DNA of 64,000 bases from the NCBI RefSeq assembly GCF_963169125.1, contig NC_084797.1:104123868-104187867 (forward strand), written 5' to 3'. Under the pieces are notes generated by a model. The model was not told the origin of the DNA. It made no database searches and was given only the letters and a program-made list of their open reading frames with translations. The stretch is from Humulus lupulus. Lineage: Eukaryota > Streptophyta > Magnoliopsida > Rosales > Cannabaceae. This document shows positions 56,152 to 64,000 of the stretch, in pieces. The position numbers and the translations under genes are program-made. How positions within the stretch are numbered: the first letter of the stretch is position 1; each line of letters begins with the position of its first letter.

Positions 56152-59100
56152 TGTAACGACCCAGATTTTCAAGACTCGATAATGCGGAAATATAAATGTT
56201 TTCATTTAACAAAATGTCTCAAAAACCCATAGAAATTTTTTTTTTTAAAATTCGTATGGCCATACTTAACATTTAGTTACAAACATGTTTTATAAAGAGT
56301 AGAGTGAGCCTAGTTTAGGAACAATTACACAACATTTCCAAAATAAAACGGCATCCCAAAAGGTCGGTCCACATGTACATTTGCAAGGAAGACTCCAGCG
56401 CTCACTACTCTGCCTTGCCCTTGCTCTTACCTACAACATGAAACAACTAGGTAAGCGAAAACGCTTAGTAAGATCAACTTTCAAACAAAGCATATAGAGA
56501 ATTAGGGTTCCAGACCCATCCGGACCCTCCACAATCAATTTCAAGAACGCTAAAGCATCCTGGCAAACTTATGGTCATGCCTGATAACCATTGATAAATT
56601 AATTCATAAGTAGATAAAAATCCTGCACTCAGAAAATCCCAAAACAAGCATACATATTATATCACAACTATATCTTATCAACAATTATATCCCTGCACCA
56701 GAAAATCCCAGAGCAAGCAGATATATTATATCACAACTATATCTTATCAACAAATATATCCCTGCACTCTGTTCATCACAGAGCAAGCAGATATATTATA
56801 TCACAACTATATCTTATCAACAAATATATCCCTGCACTCAGAGCATCCCAGAGCAAGCAGATATATTATATCACAATATAATTCGAGACCAACGCTCTAC
56901 AATTTCCATCAATTCAGGTGTAACGCGCCCTCCAACAAAATTGCTAATCTGTAAAAGAGAATTGAGTCTCCACACTAAAATCTAGCCAATAAATATCCTC
57001 ATTAATGGTAACTATCGTGTTACCTAGGGCATCGCTACTTATCCAAGAGTGTAATCCAATTTACACGGTTTTACGGAGACTTCTATGTTAATAAGTGGTG
57101 CTGGTGAGCAGTTGCCCCTAGGGTGTTCAGCCTCACTCAATCTTGGCAACCGCTAGTATCTCTAGGCACTCTCACTGAATGGCCAATATTCACGGCTGCT
57201 ATGCGGGAATAACTTATCAGAGCACTTGCTCGGATTCTAACCGTCCAATGATTAAGTAAGCACGAGGGCCCCTAGGTCCCATTTATTTTGGCGCCCCTAG
57301 GTTTAACCAGCTTATCCTCATCTCATGGCCACTCGTCGTGGTAATGAACCGGACATAAATAAAATCAAGCAGTGTGACGGGGATCAGCCGTCTAGGGTAT
57401 GATGGACATCTACCGTTCATATTTTCTAACTCAGCACCCACTAGACTAACGTCTCTAAGAAACTTTCTACGACAAGGTATATATGTGCATGTATCCCTAT
57501 ACTAACATACAATACAATATAAGTTGACTTACTTGGAGTCCTTAGCGCTCAGCAGGTTTTCACCCTCCAACGTTCAGTCCAGTTACGCTTAGCCAATACT
57601 GTAGTTATCCATACAGTATACTCGGATTAATTATGGCACTCATAATTCATTATTATTATTTTAGGCAGTTTGGTCATTTTAATAAAAGTCATTTGTAAGG
57701 ATTTATAATCCTTATTTGGTTTTAAACCTATTAGGGAAATTCATACAAAATATTCTAGACTAAACCCTAAGTCTCGGGGAGGCCTATCCTAAGGTCTCGA
57801 TACCTAGGCTCGGGTATCACAATGGTATTTTCCCACAATCCGCTAAAAATGTTATTCTTTCAAGATATCGCTATTAACCCGCACTTTCGACTAGTCGGTT
57901 AAAATATGTAAGATTTTAGCCGGTATTATATCCAGAAAATACTAATAAATTCCTTAATTATTTTTAAAGAAAATAAACTCTTAAATTTTCCTTTTATTTT
58001 TTCTTAAGGTTTTAATATCTAAAAATCGTTTTAAGAAAAATTGCCTAATTTGTCTTAATTAGGAAAACCGTTAAAAATTTCCATCTTGACTAATTAATTT
58101 TCCAAAATCAATTAATTAATTTTACTTACTAGAAAAATAATTCATTTAATTATTTTATCAAAATATAGGGTTTTAAACCCTCTTTTAATTTATTAACTAT
58201 TAATAAATTAAATCTCTTATTTTTAGAAAGAATAAAAACTCTTTAATAAAAATAATTCATTTAAACTCAAAGGGGTAATTTTAGTGAAAATATGATTTCA
58301 ATACTTACCAATTTATATCTTGAAATAAGCAAAATTTTACTTTTTACCTTATGTTCCAAAATCTCATTTTTACACTAAGTGTGAAAAGCCTATTTTTCAC
58401 ATTTTTTAACTACATAATTCGTTAGTTCATAACTTGAAATTTACTTACCCAATTGTTACCAAAATTTCCCAATTCCATTTTTTTTATGCCATTTAGGTCT
58501 TTGTAAAATCTTAGGTCAAAATGAGCATTTTTGATTGGTGAATTCATTTTCCAAACTTTGACAGTTAATAACTTTCAAACCGTTCAATATTTTCTTACCA
58601 AATTTTACACTGGAATAATAGGTTATGCCAGAAATATGTCCACAAAAGTTTAGAAAAAACTGGGTTTATTTGCCCTATACAGTGGCTGTCCAAACTTGGT
58701 TCCGAAAATAAGAATACGAAAAAAACAGTTTTTTACCTAAACTTTGAAATAGCATAACTTACTCATTTCTAAACATTTTTTAGTGTTTCAAAAGCTCAAT
58801 TTTATGTACTCAATTTAAAAAACATCACAGTACAATTTAATTTTACAAAATCAATATACAGTGGCTGTTTGACCCCTTGGAAATCACAGCTCAAAACATG
58901 TTTTGTTTTAGGGTATCCTACAAAAACCCTTGGGGGTTTTGGTTCCCATTTTCAAAAATCAATACACAAGCATCATAATTTTTTTTTAACAACTACCATA
59001 ACCTTATTACATAACCTTATTGCATAACCAATAAGAAAATTTAAGCATTAATTATACAAAATAATGCTTAAAACTAAAAACCCTACAACAAAATCATCAA

Positions 59101-60162
59101 AAGTAAAATTTTTACCTTTTTGGTGTTCTTGCTTAAGGTTTGTACCTTCCTATTAGCTTTGACTCCTTCAAAACCTTTCAAAAACCCTAACCAACTTCCC
59201 CCAACAACATGGTCAATTAGCTATTTGAAACTCTATGCTTAAAACTTTACAAAAGCCTAGATTAGTGAAACTTTACCTTAGGGAAAATACTTCCTAGACC
59301 AAGACTTAACCTCCAAGTTTCCTTGGTGTTCTTGGGGTGAAAAATGGAGAGAACACTTTGAGAGGTCTTCAAAAATCAGATGAGTGAATGAGAGAGAGTG
59401 GTGTGGTCGGTTGGGGAGGGTTGGAAGAGTTTATCACACTCTAAAATTCCTAAAAAAAACACTCAAGTGCTTTACTCCCACTTGCCCACTTGACATTATC
59501 CCAAACCTTTAATTAAATGGGATTTAAACTCAATTATTTTTTTGTTCACATCTTTAAAAAGAGTCACATGGCCGGCCACCATTTCACTTTTTCTATGTTT
59601 TAAATATATATATATATATTTTTAATGCTGAACAATTATTTCATAAGAATAAAAACCCAATTTGACTTTTGACACCTTTTTCACTCTTATTAAGTTTTAA
59701 TCACCAAACTTAACATTAATTAATTAAATTAAATGTCTCTCACATTTAATTTAATTAATCACATAATAAAATTTAACCTAAGGTCCATTCATGGAATAAA
59801 ATTCCCCATTTCGGCAAAATTAGGCATTTAACACAAAATGCCTTAAAATTTCCATTTTCTTTTAGGTTTATTGTTTTTTGACCAAAATTTAACTTTTATG
59901 AATGTATTTTATGCCCAAAATATAATTGCCATGATTTTTCATTTTGTTTTCCGAGATTTTTACCCGATCAGGGTTTTTGTGTCGGTCCCGGACCGAAAGT
60001 CTTGTCTTGACTTTTAAAATAACAAAATTCATATTTTGGCTAGCAATAACTCATTGAATACTTCCAAACAAAATATAATATTATTTAAAATAATATTCTT
60101 AACCCGGAGAAAAAATCCCGACCTGAGTCGTTTAAAGGTACCCGAAAACGTAGGACGTTACA
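56152..60162 (-). repeat. 3' LTR of the 56152 element (4.0 kb)
   Basis: TGTAACGACCCAGATTTTC...CGTAGGACGTTACA, with the element's polypurine region right of 60162. Unusually long for an LTR, though Tekay/Del elements are known for long ones. It contains a 70-bp tandem repeat (56622-56885) and a long AT-rich part (57900-59900) without frames. No gene. Confidence 0.82.
56622..56885. repeat. Four-unit tandem repeat of about 70 bp in the LTR
   Basis: Units start at 56622, 56692, 56761 and 56831, marked by 'cctgcac' and 'atattatatcacaactatatcttatcaaca'. The last unit is partial. Confidence 0.9.
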
Positions 60163-60197
60163 ATACCTACAATTTATAAAGGTTTCGTCCTCGAAAC
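60163..60197 (-). promoter_or_regulatory. Polypurine region of the 56152 element
   Basis: The reverse complement reads TTTCGAGGACGAAACC, then AT-rich sequence up to the LTR. 'TTTCGAGGACGAAA' is the usual sequence just after the pol stop in this lineage and recurs at 63697. Confidence 0.65.
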
Positions 60198-60680
60198 TTA
60201 AAACAAATGAGGATACAGCTCCCTCATCTTGTCTTCTGTTTCCCAGGTTGCCTCTTCAATGCCATGGTTACACCACTGCACCTTTACCAATGGCACCGTC
60301 TTCTTCCTCAACACTTTTTCCTTTTGGTCTAGTATCATAACCGGTTTTTCCTCATAGACGAGTTGAGGATCCACGCTCAGCTGCTCAGAGCTGATTACAT
60401 GCGAGGGATTGCGCATGTATTTTCTCAATAAGGATACATGAAACATGTCATGCACCTTAGACAGGGCGGGCGGAAGAGATAAACGATAAGCTACTTCCCC
60501 GATCCTCTCTATGATTTCGAAAGGTCCAACGAACCTTGGGCTAAGCTTTCCTTTCTTTCTGAATCGCATAGCCCCTCGTAGCGGAGCTACCTTCAGCAGC
60601 ACGTTATCACCAACCTCAAACACAAGGGGTCTCCTGCATCGATCAGCATATTTGCGTTGTCGATCAACTGAAGTTTGCAA
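60198..60680 (-). CDS. pol: Integrase C-terminus with chromodomain-like tail
   Basis: Open frame of 160 codons: 'DRQRKYADRCRRPLVFEVGD', 'KLSPRFVGPFEIIERIG', 'HDMFHVSLLRKYM', then a chromodomain-like tail ('VMILDQKEKVLRKKTVPLVK', 'GIEEATWETEDKM'). This tail directs chromovirus integration to chromatin. It is the last part of the pol reading and ends 36 bp before the LTR. The ATG is only the first Met in an in-frame continuation of integrase. Confidence 0.85.
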   Translation of the reverse strand: MQTSVDRQRKYADRCRRPLVFEVGDNVLLKVAPLRGAMRFRKKGKLSPRFVGPFEIIERIGEVAYRLSLPPALSKVHDMFHVSLLRKYMRNPSHVISSEQLSVDPQLVYEEKPVMILDQKEKVLRKKTVPLVKVQWCNHGIEEATWETEDKMRELYPHLF

Positions 60681-60695
60681 GAGTTTCCTTATCCG

Positions 60696-61727
60696 TCAGA
60701 TGTCCTCTGTAATCTGATTAACCTCATCCGATCCGAGAAACTTTCTTTCATCGGTCTCATGCCAATGAATCGGTGATCGACATTTCCTTCCATACAACGC
60801 CTCATACGGAGCCTTCTTGATGGAATCATGATAGCTATTATTGTAAGAGAACTCTATCAGTGGAAGCTTTTCATTCCATGACCCTTGAAAGTCGAGCACG
60901 CAGGCTCTTAGCATATCGTGAAGGGTCTGAATTGTTCGTTTGCTTTAACCGTCTGTTTGCGGGTGGAAAGAAGTGCTAAACTTCAGTTTAGTACCCAATC
61001 TCGTTTGGATTCTATTCCAGAATGTCGAGGTAAAACGTCCATCGCGATCTGATACGATGGAGTTGGGTACACCATGCAGTCTCATTATTTCTGCAATGTA
61101 AATATCTGCTAACTTATGTGCGCCATAAGTTACCTTGATCGGCAAGAAATGAGCGGACTTAGTCAGCCAATCCACGATAACCCAAATGGCATCGTGCCCC
61201 TTGGGAGTGGTTGGTAGACCTGTGACAAAGTCCATAGTGACCATCTCCCACTTCCATTCCGGAATTTCTAAGGGTTGTAACAATTCGGCTGGCCGTTGAT
61301 GCTCGGCCTTTGTCTGCAGACAAGTCAAGCAGTGTGCCACATATTCTGCCGTCTCCTTTTTCATCCCAGACCACCAAAAGTACTTCTTCAAGTCTTGGTA
61401 CATTTTTGTGGTACCCGGATGCGTGGCATAAGGAGCATTATGTCCTTCGAAAAAGATCTGCTTCTTGATCTCGTCATCATCAGGAACACATATTCTTCCC
61501 TTGAACCCCAATACTCCATCCTCGGAGATATGGAATCCTAGTCGCCCCTCGTTCCTCACTTCGTGCATCAATCCTTGAACCCAAGGATCGACTAACTGCC
61601 TGCCTCTTATAGCTTCCATAATGGTAGGCTTGATAGAAAGGTTAGCCAATTGACCAACTACTATCTCTAAATCCAAGGTAGCAAGGTCAGCTTGTAACTG
61701 TGGTGAAATTTCCTTCACTGTCATCAC
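60696..61727 (-). pseudogene. pol: Integrase of the 56152 element
   Basis: His2-Cys2 finger ('GHNAPYATHPG', 'HCLTCLQTKAEHQRP'), catalytic Asp in 'VTMDFVTGL' and 'IVSDRDGRF'. The region that should give the catalytic Glu ('QTDGQSERT' in the family) reads stop-Ser-Lys-Gln-Thr at about 60944-60930, so both a stop and loss of Glu kill it. The frame then continues 'ACVLDFQGSWNEKLPLIEFS' to a stop near 60696. Frames 61727-60945 and 60914-60696 are the two halves. Confidence 0.85.
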
Positions 61728-62044
61728 ATAAGCACCTGGTTGTCATCTGCCACCTTGTTTGCTTTTCCCGGGTGGTACAGAATGTCGCAGACATAGTCAT
61801 TAAATAGTTCCAACCATCGACGCTGTCTCATATTCAATTCCTTCTGAGTGTAGAAATACTTCAGGCTTTTGTGATCAGTGTAGATGTCGCAGTGTATCCC
61901 GTACAAGTAGTGCCTCCATATTTTTAGAGCAAAAACCTCTGCTGCAAGCTCCAGGTCATGAGTGGGATAGTTCTTCTCGTAATTCTTTAGCTGTCGAGAA
62001 GCATAAGAAATTACTTTTCCGTGCTGCATCAGCACTGCTCCCAA
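61724..62044 (-). pseudogene. pol: RNase H of the 56152 element
   Basis: Matches the family from '[18 protein letters not shown]' through '[17 protein letters not shown]' and '[13 protein letters not shown]'. It is separated from reverse transcriptase by a single in-frame stop (62045-62047), which splits 'DASG' from 'GAVLM', and ends with an aberrant 'DNQVLM' where 'ALSRK' is usual. Confidence 0.85.
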
Positions 62045-62047
62045 CCT

Positions 62048-63142
62048 TCAGCCTGAGGCGTCGCTATAAATAGTATATCCCTTTGTGCCATTAGGGATTG
62101 TCAACACTGGGGCAGTTATTATTCTTGTTTTCATCTCCTGAAAACTCTTCTCACACTTGTCAGTCCATTCATATTTGATGTTTTTGCGGGTAAGGGCAGT
62201 CATTGGTGCGGCTATTTTGGAAAATCCTTCCACAAATCGCCGGTAGTATCCCGCTAACCCAAGAAAACTTCTAACCTCATGAACATTTTTTGGAGGTTTC
62301 CACTGCTTAACAGCTTCTATTTTGGCGGGATCTACTGAAATTCTGTTTCCCGACACTATGTGCCCCAGAAAACTTACTTTCTCTAGCCAGAATTCGCACT
62401 TCGAAAACTTAGCGTAAAGCTTTTCGCCCCGCAGACACTGGAGGACCAGTGAGTATATCAGAATATCTTCAATGAACACGACGAAAAACTTATCCAAATA
62501 CTCGCGAAATACTCGGTTCATGAGATCCATGAATGCTGCAGGCGCATTGGGTAGTCCAAAGGACATCACTAAGAACTCGTAGTGACCGTAGCGCGTTCTG
62601 AAGGCCGTCTTTGGTATATCTGTCTCCTTAACCTTAAGCTGATGATAGCCTGATCGCAGGTCTATTTTGGAAAATACTGACGCTCCTTGTAGTTGATCGA
62701 AAAGATCGTCGATCCTCGGTAATGGATATCGGTTCTTGATCGTCACTTTGTTCAACTCCCGATAGTCAATGCACATTCTCATCGTACCGTCTTTCTTCTT
62801 AATGAATAAGATCGGGGCTCCCCACGGAGAATGGCTTGGCCTTATGAACTTCTTGTCTAGTAACTCTTGCAGTTGTGACTGCAACTCCTTGAGTTCAGCT
62901 GGTGCCATTCTGTAAGGAGTCTTTGAGATCGGCGCAGTTACCAGAATCAACTCTATTTCAAACACAATCTCTCGGTCTAGTAGAATCCCTGGGAGATCTT
63001 CAGGAAATACATCAGAAAACTTGCACACAACCGGTACATCCGATGGTTGTTGACTCGTTTCTTTATCCTTATCCACTATGTTTGCCAGAAAACCGATGCA
63101 CCCGTCACTCAACATTTTTCTTGCCTTGATCGTAGAAATCAT
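62048..63142 (-). CDS. pol: Reverse transcriptase of the 56152 element
   Basis: Open frame of 364 codons: end of protease ('[20 protein letters not shown]'), then reverse transcriptase ('[19 protein letters not shown]', '[20 protein letters not shown]', '[12 protein letters not shown]'). The active-site box reads FIED, with Glu for the first of the paired Asp, and a deletion of about 12 residues removes the stretch after 'DILIYS'. Connection ('[19 protein letters not shown]') and the start of RNase H ('IYSDASG') follow. The enzyme should be inactive. Confidence 0.85.
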   Translation of the reverse strand: MISTIKARKMLSDGCIGFLANIVDKDKETSQQPSDVPVVCKFSDVFPEDLPGILLDREIVFEIELILVTAPISKTPYRMAPAELKELQSQLQELLDKKFIRPSHSPWGAPILFIKKKDGTMRMCIDYRELNKVTIKNRYPLPRIDDLFDQLQGASVFSKIDLRSGYHQLKVKETDIPKTAFRTRYGHYEFLVMSFGLPNAPAAFMDLMNRVFREYLDKFFVVFIEDILIYSLVLQCLRGEKLYAKFSKCEFWLEKVSFLGHIVSGNRISVDPAKIEAVKQWKPPKNVHEVRSFLGLAGYYRRFVEGFSKIAAPMTALTRKNIKYEWTDKCEKSFQEMKTRIITAPVLTIPNGTKGYTIYSDASG

Positions 63143-63168
63143 GGGACACTTATTTTCTCTTGACTATT

Positions 63169-63262
63169 GGTATTGTGACTATTGGATTGTTTGTTCGCCC
63201 CCTTTTCTTTTGTTATTTCCCCCAAAAATCGGTATTGTGACTATTGGATTGTTTGTTCGCCC
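63169..63262. repeat. Direct duplication at the gag-pol junction
   Basis: A 33-bp block, 'ggtattgtgactattggattg...', occurs at about 63169-63201 and again at 63230-63262. It sits where the zinc knuckle and protease are missing, so it may mark the deletion or a slippage event. Confidence 0.85.
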
Positions 63263-63652
63263 CGAGTTCTGGCCAAACCTCGGGTTGAACCTTCCCCTTC
63301 GGCCATTCTGATTGGCCTGAAACTGTCCAGGGTTGTTGGGAGTGTACCTCCTATCTTCATTCTTCTGTGGATCTGGCTTGTCTGACACGGCCCAAGACTC
63401 TTGGCGAAGAGCTTGTTCCACAGCTTCAGCATACGTCTGTGGGCCAGTTCTACCAGTGTCTACACACCTGGCAATGTCTCTACGTAGGCCCTTCATAAAA
63501 CTCCAGGTCTTATTCTCTTCAGTGCTCACCTGGTTCTTCGCAAACCTAGACAGTTGGTCAAATTTTCGAACGTAGTCCTGCACGCTCGATGTTCCCTGCT
63601 TCAGATTAGTGAACTCATTCACTTTGAGCTCAATCACTGCCTTAAACTGCAT
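63179..63652 (-). CDS. gag: Partial gag of the 56152 element
   Basis: Open frame of 157 codons lacking the gag N-terminus: 'VNEFTNLKQGTSSVQDYVRK', 'NKTWSFMKGLRRDIARCVD', 'TYAEAVEQALRQESWA', then a basic, Gln/Asn/Arg-rich end before the knuckle. It is cut at 63652 next to the LTR start of another element. The apparent Met start is not the original. Confidence 0.8.
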   Translation of the reverse strand: MQFKAVIELKVNEFTNLKQGTSSVQDYVRKFDQLSRFAKNQVSTEENKTWSFMKGLRRDIARCVDTGRTGPQTYAEAVEQALRQESWAVSDKPDPQKNEDRRYTPNNPGQFQANQNGRRGRFNPRFGQNSGRTNNPIVTIPIFGGNNKRKGGEQTIQ

Positions 63653-63708
63653 TAGGGATTCGGGGCATTACAACTATCCCCTCCTTATAGAAATTTCGTC
63701 CTCGAAAT
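63653..63708 (-). other. LTR start and polypurine tract of the next element
   Basis: On the minus strand, 'TTTCGAGGACGAAATTTC' and the purine run AAGGAGGGGATAGTTG lead to TAATGCCCCGAATCCC, the first 20 or so bases of an LTR. It is then replaced by the gag of the 56152 element, an illegitimate junction. Confidence 0.65.
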
Positions 63709-64000
63709 TTACCTGAACAGCTCGGGATACTGACTCTGCATATCTGACTCCAGCTCCCAGGTCACTTCCTCGACCTTGCTGTTCTTCCACAATATCTTAA
63801 CCAAAGGTATCGTCTTATTCCTGAGGACCTTATCTTTTCTGTCAAGTATCTGAACTGGCTGCTCCTCAAAGGAGAGATCTGGCGCAAGCTCTAAATCTTT
63901 ATAACTCAAAATATGGCCCACATCAGATACATACCTCCGAAGAGCTGAGACATGAAACACATTATGCACGGCTGACAACGCCGGAGGAAAAGCTAGTCTG
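63709..64000 (-). CDS. pol: Chromodomain-type integrase tail of a further Gypsy element (partial)
   Basis: Open from the right edge to a stop at 63709: 'HNVFHVSALRRYV', 'VQILDRKDKVLRNKTIPLVK' and 'VEEVTWELESDM' match the pol end of Tekay/Del-type elements, similar to 60198-60680. It lies on the minus strand and continues beyond the window, so the start is not visible. Confidence 0.85.
   Translation of the reverse strand, partial: RLAFPPALSAVHNVFHVSALRRYVSDVGHILSYKDLELAPDLSFEEQPVQILDRKDKVLRNKTIPLVKILWKNSKVEEVTWELESDMQSQYPELFR

Larger units (their letters stand above)
56152..63652 (-). mobile_element. Chromovirus-type Gypsy element with a 4-kb LTR
   Basis: Minus strand, right to left: partial gag (63652-63179), reverse transcriptase (63142-62048), RNase H (62044-61724), integrase (61727-60945 and 60914-60696), chromodomain-type tail (60680-60198), polypurine region, and 3' LTR (60162-56152). 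The order and integrase tail fit the Tekay/Del lineage. Gag is cut at 63652, the 5' LTR is absent, and the zinc knuckle and protease are deleted. CCCGC (56147-56151) would be the target duplication. Confidence 0.85.

Overview
The window is nuclear DNA from a flowering plant, almost certainly a eudicot. It holds nested LTR retrotransposons with typical plant features: a tRNA-Met type primer site (TGGTATCAGAGC), a CACTA-type transposon end, spliced fragments of plant genes, and long AT-rich intergenic stretches. I see no intact host gene, rRNA, tRNA or CRISPR array. The species cannot be fixed from the sequence.

Left three quarters (1-47999). The scaffold is one old minus-strand Ty1/Copia element. 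Its 3' LTR lies at about 1966-2806, with a second LTR copy at 1-1965 abutting it. Its RNase H end is at 2807-3480, pieces of reverse transcriptase at 18072-18231 and 30522 onward, gag at 44118-44412 (continuing at the right end of 30522-32646), its primer site at 46429 and its 5' LTR at 46443-47999. Three Ty3/Gypsy-type elements cut this scaffold, each with a perfect 5-bp target duplication: (i) a minus-strand Tat-like element at 3481-18071 (CAGTC), reduced to its LTRs and 0.8 kb of interior; (ii) a plus-strand Tat-lineage element at 18232-30521 (GAATG) with degenerate gag-pol and two RNase H domains; (iii) a minus-strand gag-plus-protease element without reverse transcriptase (TR-GAG-like) at 32647-44117 (ATTAT), whose 5' LTR was hit by a solo Tekay-type LTR (40844-43250).

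Inside element (i) lie a Tekay-family LTR with a non-coding interior (4902-8785), a truncated second copy of the TR-GAG family (8786 to about 10590), and a gene-capturing CACTA transposon remnant (about 10590-17575). The remnant carries exons of an ATAD5/ELG1-like clamp-unloader gene and one exon of a CYP90-type cytochrome P450. It ends in palindromic subterminal repeats and a TIR.

Right quarter (48000-64000). This is a pile of chromovirus (Tekay/Del-type) Gypsy pieces: an LTR fragment on the minus strand, a gag-pol fragment (49811-51010) interrupted by a second element (LTR 51011-53210, gag, protease, reverse transcriptase to 55912), then an LTR fragment of a third (55913-56151). A fourth, minus-strand element with a 4-kb LTR follows (56152-63652), and the chromodomain tail of a fifth runs off the right edge.

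Most interesting signal. Elements (ii) and (iii) both carry a spliced gene on the strand opposite to gag-pol, between pol and the 3' LTR. Both proteins share a conserved motif (LNYxxLAxxQLxPN) and a C-terminal coiled coil. In the TR-GAG copy the intron phases match exactly. All three Tat-like elements have a TATAAATA box just inside the polypurine tract, pointing away from the 3' LTR, followed by a short leader and a GT splice donor. This looks like a conserved antisense transcription unit shared by autonomous and non-autonomous retroelements.
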